This document shows, piece by piece, positions 35,695 through 44,794 of a DNA stretch of 64,000 nucleotides. The notes beneath the pieces were generated by a model. The model saw only the letters and a program-made list of their open reading frames with translations, did no database searches and was not told the DNA's origin. The first letter of the stretch is position 1, and each line of letters starts with the position of its first letter. The DNA comes from Panacagrimonas perspica (lineage in GTDB: Bacteria > Pseudomonadota > Gammaproteobacteria > Nevskiales > Nevskiaceae): positions 995,534-1,059,533 of the forward strand of contig NZ_SOBT01000008.1 of assembly GCF_004364935.1 (NCBI RefSeq). The letters run 5' to 3'. Made by a program: the position numbers and the translations under genes.

Positions 35695-36611
35695 GCGAGA
35701 ACCCGCGTGTAGGTGGGAACGGCCCAGGTTTCCTGCAGGAAGCCGGCGATGCGACCGATCGCCGCGTCGGACGCATCGAGCATCCCGGCGTGAACCTGGA
35801 AGTCGTGCCAGTAGCCGTCTTCGACTTCGAGTTGCGCGCGCAGGCCTATGGCGTGGGCCTTCGCGACGAGTCGGCGTGAATCGTCGAGCAGGATTTCGTC
35901 GCTTCCCACCTGGATCAGCATCGGCGGCAATCCGTCGAGCGCTGCGTTGAGCGGCGAGACGCGCGAATCAGTGGCGGCCAGATCACCGCGATAGGCGTCG
36001 CCGGCTCGTTGCAGCCAGGCCCGGCCCAGCATCGGATCGACGACGTCGAGTGAGTCGATCGTGCTGCCGGACAGGCTCATGTCCGTCCACGGCGAGAGCA
36101 GGATCAGCGAAGCCGGCATCGGCAGGCCGGCTTCGCGCAAGGCAATGGCCGTGCAGAGCGCCAGGCCGCCACCGGCCGAATCGCCGGCGAGCGCGATGCT
36201 GCCGGGCAGATAGCGATCCAGCAGCGAACGATAGGCGGACAGCGCGTCTTCGAGTGCCGCTGGGTACGGATGCTCCGGGGCGAGACGATAGTCCGGCACC
36301 AGCACCTGGCAGCGCGCAGCGGCGGCCAGATGCGATGTCAGTGACTTGTGCGTCTTCGGCGAACCCAGCGTGTAACCGCCGCCGTGCAGGTAGAGGACGA
36401 TGCGCCGGTCGTCACTGTCGCGGTGACGAACCCAGACTCCGGGCACGCCCCAGTGGCCTTGCTCGCTGGTCGTTCCCGAGGCGCGCAGCGTGATCGACGT
36501 GACGAAGAGCATCCATGCGCGCTGGAATTTCTCCGGAATCGGCCGGCCGATGACGCTCTTGAACAGCAATCGCAGCGAGGCGCGCAGCAGACCGCGCAAC
36601 AGATCCTGCAT
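35691..36611 (-). CDS. Alpha/beta-hydrolase (hormone-sensitive-lipase family esterase)
   Basis: 306 aa from MQDLLRGLLRASLRLL; a GGGAG box supports this rather than the ATG at 36644. The oxyanion motif LYLHGGGYTLGS, the nucleophile motif GDSAGGGLAL, DEILLDDS and the His region YWHDFQVHAG define a bacterial HSL-type esterase. No clear signal peptide. Upstream partner of the SDR gene. Confidence 0.92.
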   Translation of the reverse strand: MQDLLRGLLRASLRLLFKSVIGRPIPEKFQRAWMLFVTSITLRASGTTSEQGHWGVPGVWVRHRDSDDRRIVLYLHGGGYTLGSPKTHKSLTSHLAAAARCQVLVPDYRLAPEHPYPAALEDALSAYRSLLDRYLPGSIALAGDSAGGGLALCTAIALREAGLPMPASLILLSPWTDMSLSGSTIDSLDVVDPMLGRAWLQRAGDAYRGDLAATDSRVSPLNAALDGLPPMLIQVGSDEILLDDSRRLVAKAHAIGLRAQLEVEDGYWHDFQVHAGMLDASDAAIGRIAGFLQETWAVPTYTRVLA

Positions 36612-36739
36612 CCGGAACTCCCTTGGCCACGCGGGCCGCAACATTCGAAGGTCCGCGTGGGCGCATGTGAATGCGCTTTCGCAGCCCCTGGCTTCGTATT
36701 GTCACGCAGTCGGCGCAGCGATCGTGCGCCGCGTCGGTA

Positions 36740-37831
36740 TCAGCTTGCTGCCGGGAACGAGAGGTCGATCTCGCCACCGCCCAGGCAGCGCTCGCCCTCG
36801 TAGAGCACGCAGTACTGTCCAGGCGAGAGCGCCCGTTGGGCATCGGTGAAGCGAACATGCACGCGGCCGTCGGCGAGCGATTCGATTCGGCAGTCCTGCA
36901 AGGCCTGGCGATGGCGTACCCGCGCCTGCAGCGGTGCATCCGGACGTGAGGGCGCGCCCAGCCACGAGAACGATGCCGTCTCGAGCTGACCGCTCATCAG
37001 CAGCGGATGCTGCGAATCCTGCGAGACGACCAGCGTGTTGGTGGCCGTCTGCTTGGCGGCGACGTACCACGGCGCTTCGAGCGCGCCGCGACGGCCGCCG
37101 ATGTTCAGGCCGCGCCGCTGGCCGAGCGTGTAGAACATCAGGCCCTGATGCTCGCCAATCGGCGCGCCGCGATCGTCGACGATCGGTCCAGGATCCGGCT
37201 TGAGGTATTGCTGCAGGAATTCCCGGAAAGGCCGCTCGCCGATGAAGCAGATCCCGGTGGAATCCTTGCGGCGGTGATTCGGCAGGCCGGCGGTCCGCGC
37301 GAGTTCGCGCACCTGCGGCTTGGTCAGGTCGCCGATCGGAAACAGCACGCGTTCGAAATGTGCGCGCGCCACCAGCGCCAGAAAATAGGTCTGATCCTTG
37401 TCCTCGGTCACCGATCGCGCCAGCACGGGGCCGTCGGAAGCCGCTTCGAGGCGAGCGTAGTGGCCGGTGGCGACGAAGTCCGCGCCCAGGCGCAGGGCGT
37501 GTTCGCGGAACGGCTGGAATTTCACTTCCCGGTTGCACAGCAGATCCGGATTCGGCGTGCGTCCGGCGCGATAGTCGTCGAGGAAATGCCGGAACACACG
37601 CTCTCGATACTCGGCCGAGAAATCGACGCGATGCAGCGGAATGCCGAGCTCGTCGGCGACCATGCGCGCGGACTGGAAATCCTCCGCCGCGCTGCAGTAA
37701 GCCGACTCGTCTTCGGTCCAGTTCTGCATGAACAGGCCGGAGACGCGATACCCCTGATCCTTGAGGCGCCATGCGGCGACGGCGGAATCGACGCCGCCGG
37801 AGAGGCCGACGATGACGTGGGGCGTGCTCAT
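36740..37831 (-). CDS. mnmA: tRNA-specific 2-thiouridylase
   Basis: 363 aa. Thiolates U34 of Lys, Glu and Gln tRNAs using sulfur from the IscS/Tus relay. ATP-PPase loop GLSGGVDSAVAAW at the N-terminus, FMQNW, the first catalytic Cys in PDLLCNREVKF, GHYARL, the EDKDQTYFL motif, the second Cys in STGICFIGERPF, and the C-terminal PGQYCVLYEGE. Divergent from the DUF2868 gene; the nudJ gene (often next to mnmA) is 3 kb away. Confidence 0.97.
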   Translation of the reverse strand: MSTPHVIVGLSGGVDSAVAAWRLKDQGYRVSGLFMQNWTEDESAYCSAAEDFQSARMVADELGIPLHRVDFSAEYRERVFRHFLDDYRAGRTPNPDLLCNREVKFQPFREHALRLGADFVATGHYARLEAASDGPVLARSVTEDKDQTYFLALVARAHFERVLFPIGDLTKPQVRELARTAGLPNHRRKDSTGICFIGERPFREFLQQYLKPDPGPIVDDRGAPIGEHQGLMFYTLGQRRGLNIGGRRGALEAPWYVAAKQTATNTLVVSQDSQHPLLMSGQLETASFSWLGAPSRPDAPLQARVRHRQALQDCRIESLADGRVHVRFTDAQRALSPGQYCVLYEGERCLGGGEIDLSFPAAS

Positions 37832-37901
37832 GGGGCGCGCATGATCGGCGATCCGCGACAAGAAAGCAGCGCGGAGGCGCGACGGTATAGTTCGGACCGA
37901 T

Positions 37902-39323
37902 ATGAATTCTCCGGTCACCGCGTCCCCTCGCGCCGAGCGCCTGCTCGTCGAGATCCTGTGCCGGCGCGACGAGGCGGCCGGCCATCCGCTCGACAGCGCG
38001 GCCGCCGATCTCGGCGCCATCCGTGCCGGCGGCGACCTGGCGCAACGGATCCGCACGCGCGCGCTGCGACTGCCAGGATCGGATCAGTCGCTGGCGCAGA
38101 TCGATCGCGTGCTGCTGGTGGGACGCGCGCTGGTCGTCGCGCTGCTGGTGATCGCGGCGATCGCCGGCGTGGCGGCGGCCAGCGTCGCACTCGGTGACGG
38201 GCGCGACCTGAGCATCCCGATGGTCCTGCTGGCGCTGGTCGGACTGAACCTGTTCATGCTGCTGGTGTGGACGGCGATGCAGGTCACGCCGCTGCGAGCC
38301 CCGGAGTGGCTGGTGATGCTGTGGAGCGGGCTGGTTCGGGCCATCAGCGGGGTGACGTCGGCTTCCCCGTCGAGTGCCGGCGTGGAGGCGATCCGCGTCC
38401 TTTCGCAAGGCCCGGGTGCGCGCTGGCGATTCGGCGCCGTGCTGCATGGCGCCTGGCTCGCGTACACGGTGGCCGGCCTGCTGACGCTGGTGGTATTGCT
38501 GGTCGTGCGGCGCTACGAACTGACGTGGCAGACGACGCTGCTCAGCGCAGAGGGGCTACGCGAACTCGCCGAGCTGTTGTCGGTGGTGCCGCGCCTGCTC
38601 GGTGCGTCGGGGCCCGAGCAACTTTCCTTGAGCGGTATCACGAGCATCGAGGATCACCGCGGCTGGGCGCGATGGCTCCTGCTCGCGGTGCTGGTCTACG
38701 GCGTCGTGCCCCGGCTGATCGCGCTGATTGCGTGCATGGCGCTCGCGCTGCGCACCGAACCGCGCTGGCAACGAGAACTGGCGCGTCCGGGCTATGCGCG
38801 GCTGCGCGACCGCCTGATGCCGGATCATCGCGAGCAGGTCGTGGTCGACGCGGCTGCTCCGGCAAGCATCTCGACAGCAAGGCCTGAGGCCACGACCGAG
38901 TTGCCCTCAGAAGCGGGGCTCCACGGCGTGATGCTGGAATGGCCTGATGCGCTGCCCGGATGGCCGTCGTCGACATGGCGCTGGTTCGGTACGGCCGATG
39001 ATCTGGAGAGCCGTGCGGCAGTCCTTGCGCGGCTGCGCGCGGGCCCGGTCGCCGGTCTCGTCGTCGTCGTGCGTGCGATCGCGACACCGGATCGCGGCCT
39101 GCAGCGATTCGTCGCGGACCTCGCGCAGGCCGCCGGCGCGACGACCTGGATCGCGCTCGGACACCTGGAAGGACTGGAGGCGCGGGGCGATGGTGCCAAG
39201 CATCGCCGCATCGACGACTGGCGCAACCTCGCTGCGAACGCCGGCGCATCGGGCGGCGTGCTCGCGTGGGACGCGCAACGCGGCACGGCGCGCGCGCTGG
39301 ATCTCCGGAACGACGCCCGATGA
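37902..39323 (+). CDS. DUF2868 membrane protein
   Basis: 473 aa. Membrane helices near 68-90 (LLVGRALVVALLVIAAIAGV), 103-125 (IPMVLLALVGLNLFMLLVW), 190-210 and 265-285, with soluble N- and C-terminal parts. The region LTWQTTLLSAEGLRELAELLSVVP is typical of DUF2868. Such proteins are regularly encoded before a DUF3482 GTPase, as here (ATGA overlap). Function unknown; a membrane receptor or effector for the GTPase is inferred. Confidence 0.87.
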   Translation: MNSPVTASPRAERLLVEILCRRDEAAGHPLDSAAADLGAIRAGGDLAQRIRTRALRLPGSDQSLAQIDRVLLVGRALVVALLVIAAIAGVAAASVALGDGRDLSIPMVLLALVGLNLFMLLVWTAMQVTPLRAPEWLVMLWSGLVRAISGVTSASPSSAGVEAIRVLSQGPGARWRFGAVLHGAWLAYTVAGLLTLVVLLVVRRYELTWQTTLLSAEGLRELAELLSVVPRLLGASGPEQLSLSGITSIEDHRGWARWLLLAVLVYGVVPRLIALIACMALALRTEPRWQRELARPGYARLRDRLMPDHREQVVVDAAAPASISTARPEATTELPSEAGLHGVMLEWPDALPGWPSSTWRWFGTADDLESRAAVLARLRAGPVAGLVVVVRAIATPDRGLQRFVADLAQAAGATTWIALGHLEGLEARGDGAKHRRIDDWRNLAANAGASGGVLAWDAQRGTARALDLRNDAR

Positions 39324-40702
39324 GCGAATCACCGATCGAGATCGTCGTCGTCGGGCACACCAACACCGGGAAGACCTCGCTGCTGCGAACGCTCACGCGT
39401 GACGCGGGATTCGGAGAAGTGTCGGATCGTCCTTCGACGACGCGCGACGTTTCGCGGGTGGAGTTGCTCGTCGACGGCCAGGCCTTGATCCGGCTTTACG
39501 ACACCCCCGGCCTCGAGGATCCGTTCGGGTTGGCGCAGTGGTTTGCCGACGACGGCGTGCCGCGCGCCGATCCGGTCGCCGCTGTCGACGCCTTCCTGGC
39601 CGGCGATCACGGAAGCGGACGCTTCGAACAGGAGGCCAAGGTGCTGCGTCAGCTTCGCCGCAGCGATGCGGCGCTGGTGGTGATCGACGCGCGCGAGCCG
39701 ATGCTGCCCAGGCACCGCGAAGAATTGCGCTTGCTGGCGCAGTGCGGTCGGCCGCTGATGCCAGTGCTCAATTTCGTCGCCGATCCTGCAGCGCGAACGC
39801 CGGAGTGGCGTGAAGGACTGGCGCGGGTCGGTCTGCACGTGCTCGCCGATTTCGACACCGTGGTGTTCGACCATCACGCCGAGCGCCTGTTGTTCGAAAA
39901 GCTGATGCTTCCGCTCGAGGCGCGCACGGTGGAATTGCGCAGCTTCATCGCCAGCCGCGAAGCGCACCGCGCGCAGTTGATCGACGCGTCGTGCCGCGCG
40001 ATCGCGGAGCTGCTGATCGATGCGGCGGGTCTGCAGCTCAGGACTTCGGCGGAAGGCGACGCGGCGGAGCAGGCGGATCAGATGCAGCAACTCGTGCGCA
40101 TGGCCGAACAGCAGTGCGTGAACAGCCTGCTCGCACTGTTCCGCTTCGAGTTGAGCGCCTTCGCGCCGCCGAAGCTTCCGCTGGACAGCGGGCGCTGGGA
40201 GCTCGATCCGTTCGATCCTGAAGCCCTGCGCGTGCTGGGCATCCGTACCGGGTCCGCGGTGGCCGCAGGCGCGGTGGCGGGGCTGTCGATCGACGCGATG
40301 CTGGGAGGCGCGAGCCTCGGTGCGGGTGCGCTGATCGGTGCCGGCGCCGGCACCGCCTGGAGCCTGTATCAGTCCTGGGGACGACGCTGGGCCGACAACC
40401 TGCGTGGCTTTCGCACGCTCGCTTCTGAGGAACCGACGCTGGCCGTTCTGGCGGCAAGGCAGACGGCGCTGTTGCGCGCGCTGCTTCGACGCGGACATGC
40501 CGCGACGCAATCCGTGACCATCGGCGCCATCAGCGGGTGGCCGAGCGCGTCGGTGCGCGAAGCCGTGCTGCGGGCGCGATCGCATCCCGAGTGGTCGAGC
40601 CTCAATGGAATCGGCTTGGGGCGAGCGGAGGTCGCCGTCACGCCGCTCGTGGCCGCCCTACGCGATGCGGTGGAATCGCCGATGACGAAGGAATCGGAAT
40701 GA
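39320..40702 (+). CDS. GTPase with DUF3482 C-terminal domain
   Basis: 460 aa. TrmE-Era-like GTPase domain at the N-terminus: P-loop VGHTNTGKTSLLR, switch RPSTTRDVSR, DTPGLEDP (G3) and NFVADPAA in the G4 position, an unusual variant of NKxD. The DUF3482 part (about 250-460) has a Gly/Ala-rich hydrophobic stretch, AVAAGAVAGLSIDAMLGGASLGAGALIGAGAG, probably membrane-associated. Translation is coupled to DUF2868. Confidence 0.9.
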   Translation: MSESPIEIVVVGHTNTGKTSLLRTLTRDAGFGEVSDRPSTTRDVSRVELLVDGQALIRLYDTPGLEDPFGLAQWFADDGVPRADPVAAVDAFLAGDHGSGRFEQEAKVLRQLRRSDAALVVIDAREPMLPRHREELRLLAQCGRPLMPVLNFVADPAARTPEWREGLARVGLHVLADFDTVVFDHHAERLLFEKLMLPLEARTVELRSFIASREAHRAQLIDASCRAIAELLIDAAGLQLRTSAEGDAAEQADQMQQLVRMAEQQCVNSLLALFRFELSAFAPPKLPLDSGRWELDPFDPEALRVLGIRTGSAVAAGAVAGLSIDAMLGGASLGAGALIGAGAGTAWSLYQSWGRRWADNLRGFRTLASEEPTLAVLAARQTALLRALLRRGHAATQSVTIGAISGWPSASVREAVLRARSHPEWSSLNGIGLGRAEVAVTPLVAALRDAVESPMTKESE

Positions 40703-40754
40703 TGGGCTCCGCGTGCTGCGACGCCGGCAACGGCGCGCACTGCAGGCCGGCCCG

Positions 40755-41216
40755 TCAGCGTGCTTCGACCTGCTCGCGGACCAGATCGAGCGGATATCGG
40801 CGTCCCGCCTGATAGTCCTCGATGCACTGGATCACCGAGGGACTGCGCCACTCGCCGCGCCTTGCGCGAAGCTCTTCGGGCGTCAGCCAGAGCGCGCGTA
40901 CGATGCCCTGATCGAGCTTGCGATCCGGGTGATGGCGAATCGCATCCGCGATGAAGGCGAAGCGGACGAACGGGTAGGGCAGCGAGTTCGGATGCCAGAT
41001 GTAGGTGCCCAGAAACGCGCGCGGCTCGATCTCCCAGGCCGCTTCTTCCAGCGTCTCGCGTTTAACGGCGTCGAGCAGGGTCTCGCCCTGTTCCCAATGT
41101 CCGGCCGGCTGGTTGAGGCGCAGCTCGCCGTTGATGAATTCCTCGACGATCAGGTAGCGGCCGTCACGCTCGACGAGCGCAGCGACCACGACATGTGGCT
41201 GCCACGCGTCGCTCAT
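40755..41216 (-). CDS. nudJ: Nudix hydrolase (NudJ-like phosphatase)
   Basis: 153 aa. The Nudix box G-x5-E-x7-REUxEE is visible as GHWEQGETLL...RETLEEAAWE (about residues 40-62). HVVVAALVERDGRYLIVEE and LGTYIWHPNSLPYPFVRFAF match NudJ, which hydrolyses thiamin-pyrophosphate precursors and nucleoside tri/diphosphates. In many gammaproteobacteria nudJ sits beside mnmA. Here its ATG overlaps the gspN stop, so it rides at the end of the type II secretion transcript. Confidence 0.88.
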   Translation of the reverse strand: MSDAWQPHVVVAALVERDGRYLIVEEFINGELRLNQPAGHWEQGETLLDAVKRETLEEAAWEIEPRAFLGTYIWHPNSLPYPFVRFAFIADAIRHHPDRKLDQGIVRALWLTPEELRARRGEWRSPSVIQCIEDYQAGRRYPLDLVREQVEAR

Positions 41217-42007
41217 GAAGCCGGTGGCGCGGGTGCTGCAGCGGCGGGAGCAAGACTGCCTTGCCGGCGCAGGTGGTACCAGCCCTGGCTGTCGGGCTGT
41301 CCGAGATTGCGCACGAGATTGCCCACCATCGGCGGCGCATTGGGCTTCGGCCGCATCTGCAGGTTCATCTCGTAGCTGCGATCGCTGCCGAAATGCGCTT
41401 CTCCGGTGACTTCGAGTGTACCGGTGAGACTGCGGATGTCGGCCTTCACGCCCGCCGTCTCGTTGTCGAGCACCGCTTCGAAGTCGCCGAGCAACACCGG
41501 CTCGCGTCCGAGCTTCCAGCCCAGCGCCTTGAGCGTGAGAGTGCCCTGGGCTTTCTCGGGCCATCCCTTGCGCAGCTTGAGCGTGCCCAGGTCCAGCCCG
41601 AGCTGACCTTCCACCGGCATGTACGGATAGCCCGCCGCCGACAGCGCTTCCGTCAGCGGTGTGACCAGCTTGAAATCCGACAACGTGAGCGTGCCCGAGG
41701 GCACGACCGAGGCGACTCCGTCGATGAGCTGACCATCCCGACCGCCTGACAGCGTGAAGCTGGCGCGACCGAGCAGCAAGGGCAGCTTGCGCAAGGTCCA
41801 GGCGAGGTCGCGCACGAGCGGGCGGTTCTGCAGGCTGATCTCGGTGGCCTGTCCTGCCGACAACGTGCCTTCCACCCCCTGAAGCTGGATGCCGGACGCG
41901 GTCAGCGAGTTCGCCGCCCACCCGTACAGCCGCGGTGCGGGCGTGTGGAAAATCAGCGTGCCTACGAAGATCAGCAGGCCCAGGATGATCAGCGAACTGC
42001 GTTTCAT
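41213..42007 (-). CDS. gspN: Type II secretion protein N
   Basis: 264 aa. Single N-terminal anchor LIILGLLIFVGTLIFHTP, then a periplasmic beta-rich domain (GIQLQGVEGTLSAGQA, GTLTLSDFKLVTPL, GVKADIRSLTGTLEVTGEA) as in GspN/XpsN, and a Pro/Ala-rich tail. In Xanthomonas XpsN contacts the L-M subcomplex and the secretin. Overlaps gspM (ATGA) and nudJ. Confidence 0.88.
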   Translation of the reverse strand: MKRSSLIILGLLIFVGTLIFHTPAPRLYGWAANSLTASGIQLQGVEGTLSAGQATEISLQNRPLVRDLAWTLRKLPLLLGRASFTLSGGRDGQLIDGVASVVPSGTLTLSDFKLVTPLTEALSAAGYPYMPVEGQLGLDLGTLKLRKGWPEKAQGTLTLKALGWKLGREPVLLGDFEAVLDNETAGVKADIRSLTGTLEVTGEAHFGSDRSYEMNLQMRPKPNAPPMVGNLVRNLGQPDSQGWYHLRRQGSLAPAAAAPAPPAS

Positions 42008-42531
42008 GAGGCCCGCACCAGCGACAGACGCACATTGACCTTGCCGGGCGTGGCCTGCGGCTCCACCTCGAGTGTCTGTACCGCGACGCCGTAGCGGGTC
42101 TGAAGATCGGACAACCAGCGCACCAGCGAGTCGAAGGAGACGTCCTCGAACCAGACGCGTACTTCGCGATCGCCTTCCGGCTGGATGCGCGTGGGCTCCT
42201 TGCCCAGTGAACCCTGCTTGCTGGCCTGATCGACGGCCGCCATCAGCGACAGGCCACGTCCGGCAGTGGCCGCAGGATTGCGACCGGCCGATGTCTGCAG
42301 CTTGGCCGCGGCTTCTTCCAGCCGGATCGCCGTCGAGCGCGCGGATGCCAGCGCGGCCTCACGTTGCACGTGCGCCTTGGTCAGCGGCTCCCACACCGCG
42401 AGATAGAGCACGACGAACAGCATGACGACGGCGCCCACGCCGACGATCCAGCGCTCGCGGACCTGCAGCGCCAGAAATCGCGCCCGCGCCCGTGCCGACT
42501 GCGCCTGGAAACTCTGAAGGGCGCGCTTCAT
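42004..42531 (-). CDS. gspM: Type II secretion protein M
   Basis: 175 aa. Cytoplasmic start, membrane helix WIVGVGAVVMLFVVLYLAVWEPL, then a coiled region and a small ferredoxin-like periplasmic domain (RIQPEGDREVRVWFEDVSFDSLVRWLSDLQTRYGV). Bitopic partner of GspL in the inner-membrane platform. Overlaps gspL and gspN by ATGA. Confidence 0.9.
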   Translation of the reverse strand: MKRALQSFQAQSARARARFLALQVRERWIVGVGAVVMLFVVLYLAVWEPLTKAHVQREAALASARSTAIRLEEAAAKLQTSAGRNPAATAGRGLSLMAAVDQASKQGSLGKEPTRIQPEGDREVRVWFEDVSFDSLVRWLSDLQTRYGVAVQTLEVEPQATPGKVNVRLSLVRAS

Positions 42532-43733
42532 GCGCGGCTCAGGCGGGCGCGGATCTGCACCGCACCCGACTCCGCGTTGGCCGATTGAACCTCGAGCGCG
42601 ATGCCAGGACGGCTCGAGAACCAGTTGCGCAGACTTTCGAGCACCTGCAGATCCGTTGCCGTGAACGAAAGGAACAGTGAGCCCTCGCGGTACTGCAGGC
42701 CGGTGAGCTTGAGGCCGGGACTTGCGACCAAGGCCTGTGCCAGCGGTTCGAACAAGGGCAGCGGACCGCTGGTGCCGGCGCCAGCAGTCAGCGCGCGCAT
42801 CTGCTGGTCGAGCTGCGCCGAAAGATCGACGACACGCGTCTGATCGGGAAAGAGCTGCTGGAAGCGGGCAATGTTGGCTTCATCCTGTCGCCGCAGTTCC
42901 GATGCGAGGCTCCAGCCGTCGACGATGTAGGCAACGGCGCCCACGACGATCCACGACACCAGCAGCGCGGCGGCCAGGCGCCAGGGTTTCCACAGGCGTT
43001 CGATGTCGCGGCTCTGCGCGTACGTGCCCTGCAGCAGGTTGATCGCGTGCTCGGGCTTGAGATTCGACGCCAGCGCCGTCAGCGCACTCGGCTGCGGAAG
43101 CAGCGTGACGGGCCATTCCAGGCGAGACCAATCCACCTGCGCATCGCCCGCGACTTGAAGCCGAAGCGGGTGCGCCTTGTCCGCGTCCGCCATGCCCAGG
43201 TAGCTGGCGAGGTCTTCCGCGGTGCAGGAGAAGCCCGACCAGTCGCCACTGCGTACGACGACCTGCTCGCCGTCGGCCAATCCCGACCACGCGTGTTCGG
43301 CAGACGGAGGCGGTAGCGCCAGCGTCTCGGGCACCACCATATCGGGCTGCAGTCCGCGTGCGCGCAACAAGGCGAGGACACGAGTCAATCGGGCGCGCGA
43401 AATGATGGCAACCGGATGACTGCCGTCGTCGCGCCGGGTGCCGATCGCGAAGTGCAGGCTTTCGACATCCTCGGCGACCTGTTCTTCGAGCGCGTAGCGC
43501 ACGGCCTGCAGAACCTTCGAGGGTTGCTTGACCGGTACCTTGACCGCCGCCAGACGTACATCCGAGGCGGGCAGGAACACGATGACGCGCCGGCCCGTGA
43601 AATGGCTGCGCTCGGTGGCCTGTTCGAAGCTGCCGCGTTGCGCGCGCAATGAGCGCGGGTCCGCCGCGGCACTGCCGTATTCGCAAGCGGATTCCGGCGT
43701 TTCGCCGAGTCGCAGGTAGAAGGTTTCGCGCAC
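42528..43733 (-). CDS. gspL: Type II secretion protein L
   Basis: 401 aa from GTG. Cytoplasmic actin-like domain (FLPASDVRLAAVKVP, VLQAVRYALEEQVAEDVESLHFAIG) that binds the GspE ATPase, a membrane helix near 255-275 (WRLAAALLVSWIVVGAVAYIV) and a periplasmic domain pairing with GspM. Lies 39 bp after gspK. Confidence 0.92.
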   Translation of the reverse strand: MRETFYLRLGETPESACEYGSAAADPRSLRAQRGSFEQATERSHFTGRRVIVFLPASDVRLAAVKVPVKQPSKVLQAVRYALEEQVAEDVESLHFAIGTRRDDGSHPVAIISRARLTRVLALLRARGLQPDMVVPETLALPPPSAEHAWSGLADGEQVVVRSGDWSGFSCTAEDLASYLGMADADKAHPLRLQVAGDAQVDWSRLEWPVTLLPQPSALTALASNLKPEHAINLLQGTYAQSRDIERLWKPWRLAAALLVSWIVVGAVAYIVDGWSLASELRRQDEANIARFQQLFPDQTRVVDLSAQLDQQMRALTAGAGTSGPLPLFEPLAQALVASPGLKLTGLQYREGSLFLSFTATDLQVLESLRNWFSSRPGIALEVQSANAESGAVQIRARLSRA

Positions 43734-43772
43734 GCCCGGCGACCGTTGTCGAGTATCGAAAAAAGACTAAAT

Positions 43773-44789
43773 TTATTCGGAATCCGTGCTGCGCTGAAGC
43801 ACCACGGGCACGCCCTGGGAGGGCCTGAAAATCAGGCTATATAGTGCCACACGTCCTTGGCCGACCACTGCCTGCAGTCGCAACTGGAAAAGACGGCTCG
43901 AGATGCCGACCAGCTTCGGGTCGGACATCTCCGCGGACAGATCGAGCTGTGTAGCGACATCATTGTCGTTGGTCAGCGGCTTCTGCTTGCGGCTTTGCAC
44001 GAACTCCGCGAGTTTGGAATTGCCCTGACCTTGCGAGTCCAGCGCGAGCAGCAGCGCGGGATCCGCGGTGTTCACGTTGATCGGCGTGACGCCGTCCACC
44101 GGAAGCGCGGTCACGTACGGCAACAGCAGCTTGTAGATCTTGCGCGCGTCGTCGCTGCGCGCGTCGTACATCGAGTCCAGGATCAGGCGCAGCTCGGTGA
44201 CGCTGGACATCGGCCGGTTCGCGGTGCGGCGGGGCGGCACGAGCGTCGCGTAGTCGCTGTCTTCGCGGCCGCCACCGGTGGGGATCTGATCTTCGTCGAT
44301 CCAGTCGCGGATCGATTCCGCCAGCTGTTCGGGGCTCGTGACGAGTTCCCGCGCACCTTCGATGTTCTCGATCAGGCGAGTGAAGATGCCGAGCTGCTGG
44401 CGGTAGGCCGTCGTCTTCTGTTCACCGCTGCCGATCGGAGTCTGGTTGTCCGACACGCCGAGATTGTTGAGGTTGAAGCGCGCCGTCGCGTCGACAATGA
44501 CGCCGCTGATGGCGCCGTTCTCGACCGGCAAGGTCTGCGGCTCCGACCAGGGTTCGTCGAGCCCGTCGTAGCGATTGTCCTTCTGGTCGCGGTCCAGCAC
44601 AGTGCGGACCCAGTCCTCGGCGCCCGCGGCGTATCCCCAGGCCCGCTCGGAATCCAGCAGCGTGGCGGTGCGCTGGATCGCGAAGTGGCCGCTGTCGAGC
44701 ACCGACGTGGCAGCGATCACGGCCAGGGACACCACCAGGACGGCGGTGATCAGCGCGATGCCACGCTGGCGGCTGGGGGAAGTCGTCAC
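43773..44789 (-). CDS. gspK: Type II secretion minor pseudopilin K
   Basis: 338 aa from GTG. The prepilin motif QRG before IALITAVLVVSLAVIAATSVL lacks Glu at +5, as is normal for GspK tip pseudopilins. Large domain with the DARFNLNNLG signature and helix-hairpin-like TALPVDGVTPINVNTADPALLLAL. Caps the pseudopilus with GspI and GspJ. Confidence 0.93.
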   Translation of the reverse strand: MTTSPSRQRGIALITAVLVVSLAVIAATSVLDSGHFAIQRTATLLDSERAWGYAAGAEDWVRTVLDRDQKDNRYDGLDEPWSEPQTLPVENGAISGVIVDATARFNLNNLGVSDNQTPIGSGEQKTTAYRQQLGIFTRLIENIEGARELVTSPEQLAESIRDWIDEDQIPTGGGREDSDYATLVPPRRTANRPMSSVTELRLILDSMYDARSDDARKIYKLLLPYVTALPVDGVTPINVNTADPALLLALDSQGQGNSKLAEFVQSRKQKPLTNDNDVATQLDLSAEMSDPKLVGISSRLFQLRLQAVVGQGRVALYSLIFRPSQGVPVVLQRSTDSE

Positions 44790-44794
44790 GCGCG

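Noticed and set aside
36702-38447. 581-aa minus-strand frame overlapping mnmA
   Set aside because: Out of frame with mnmA, which has all catalytic motifs; composition is that of a frame-shifted shadow.
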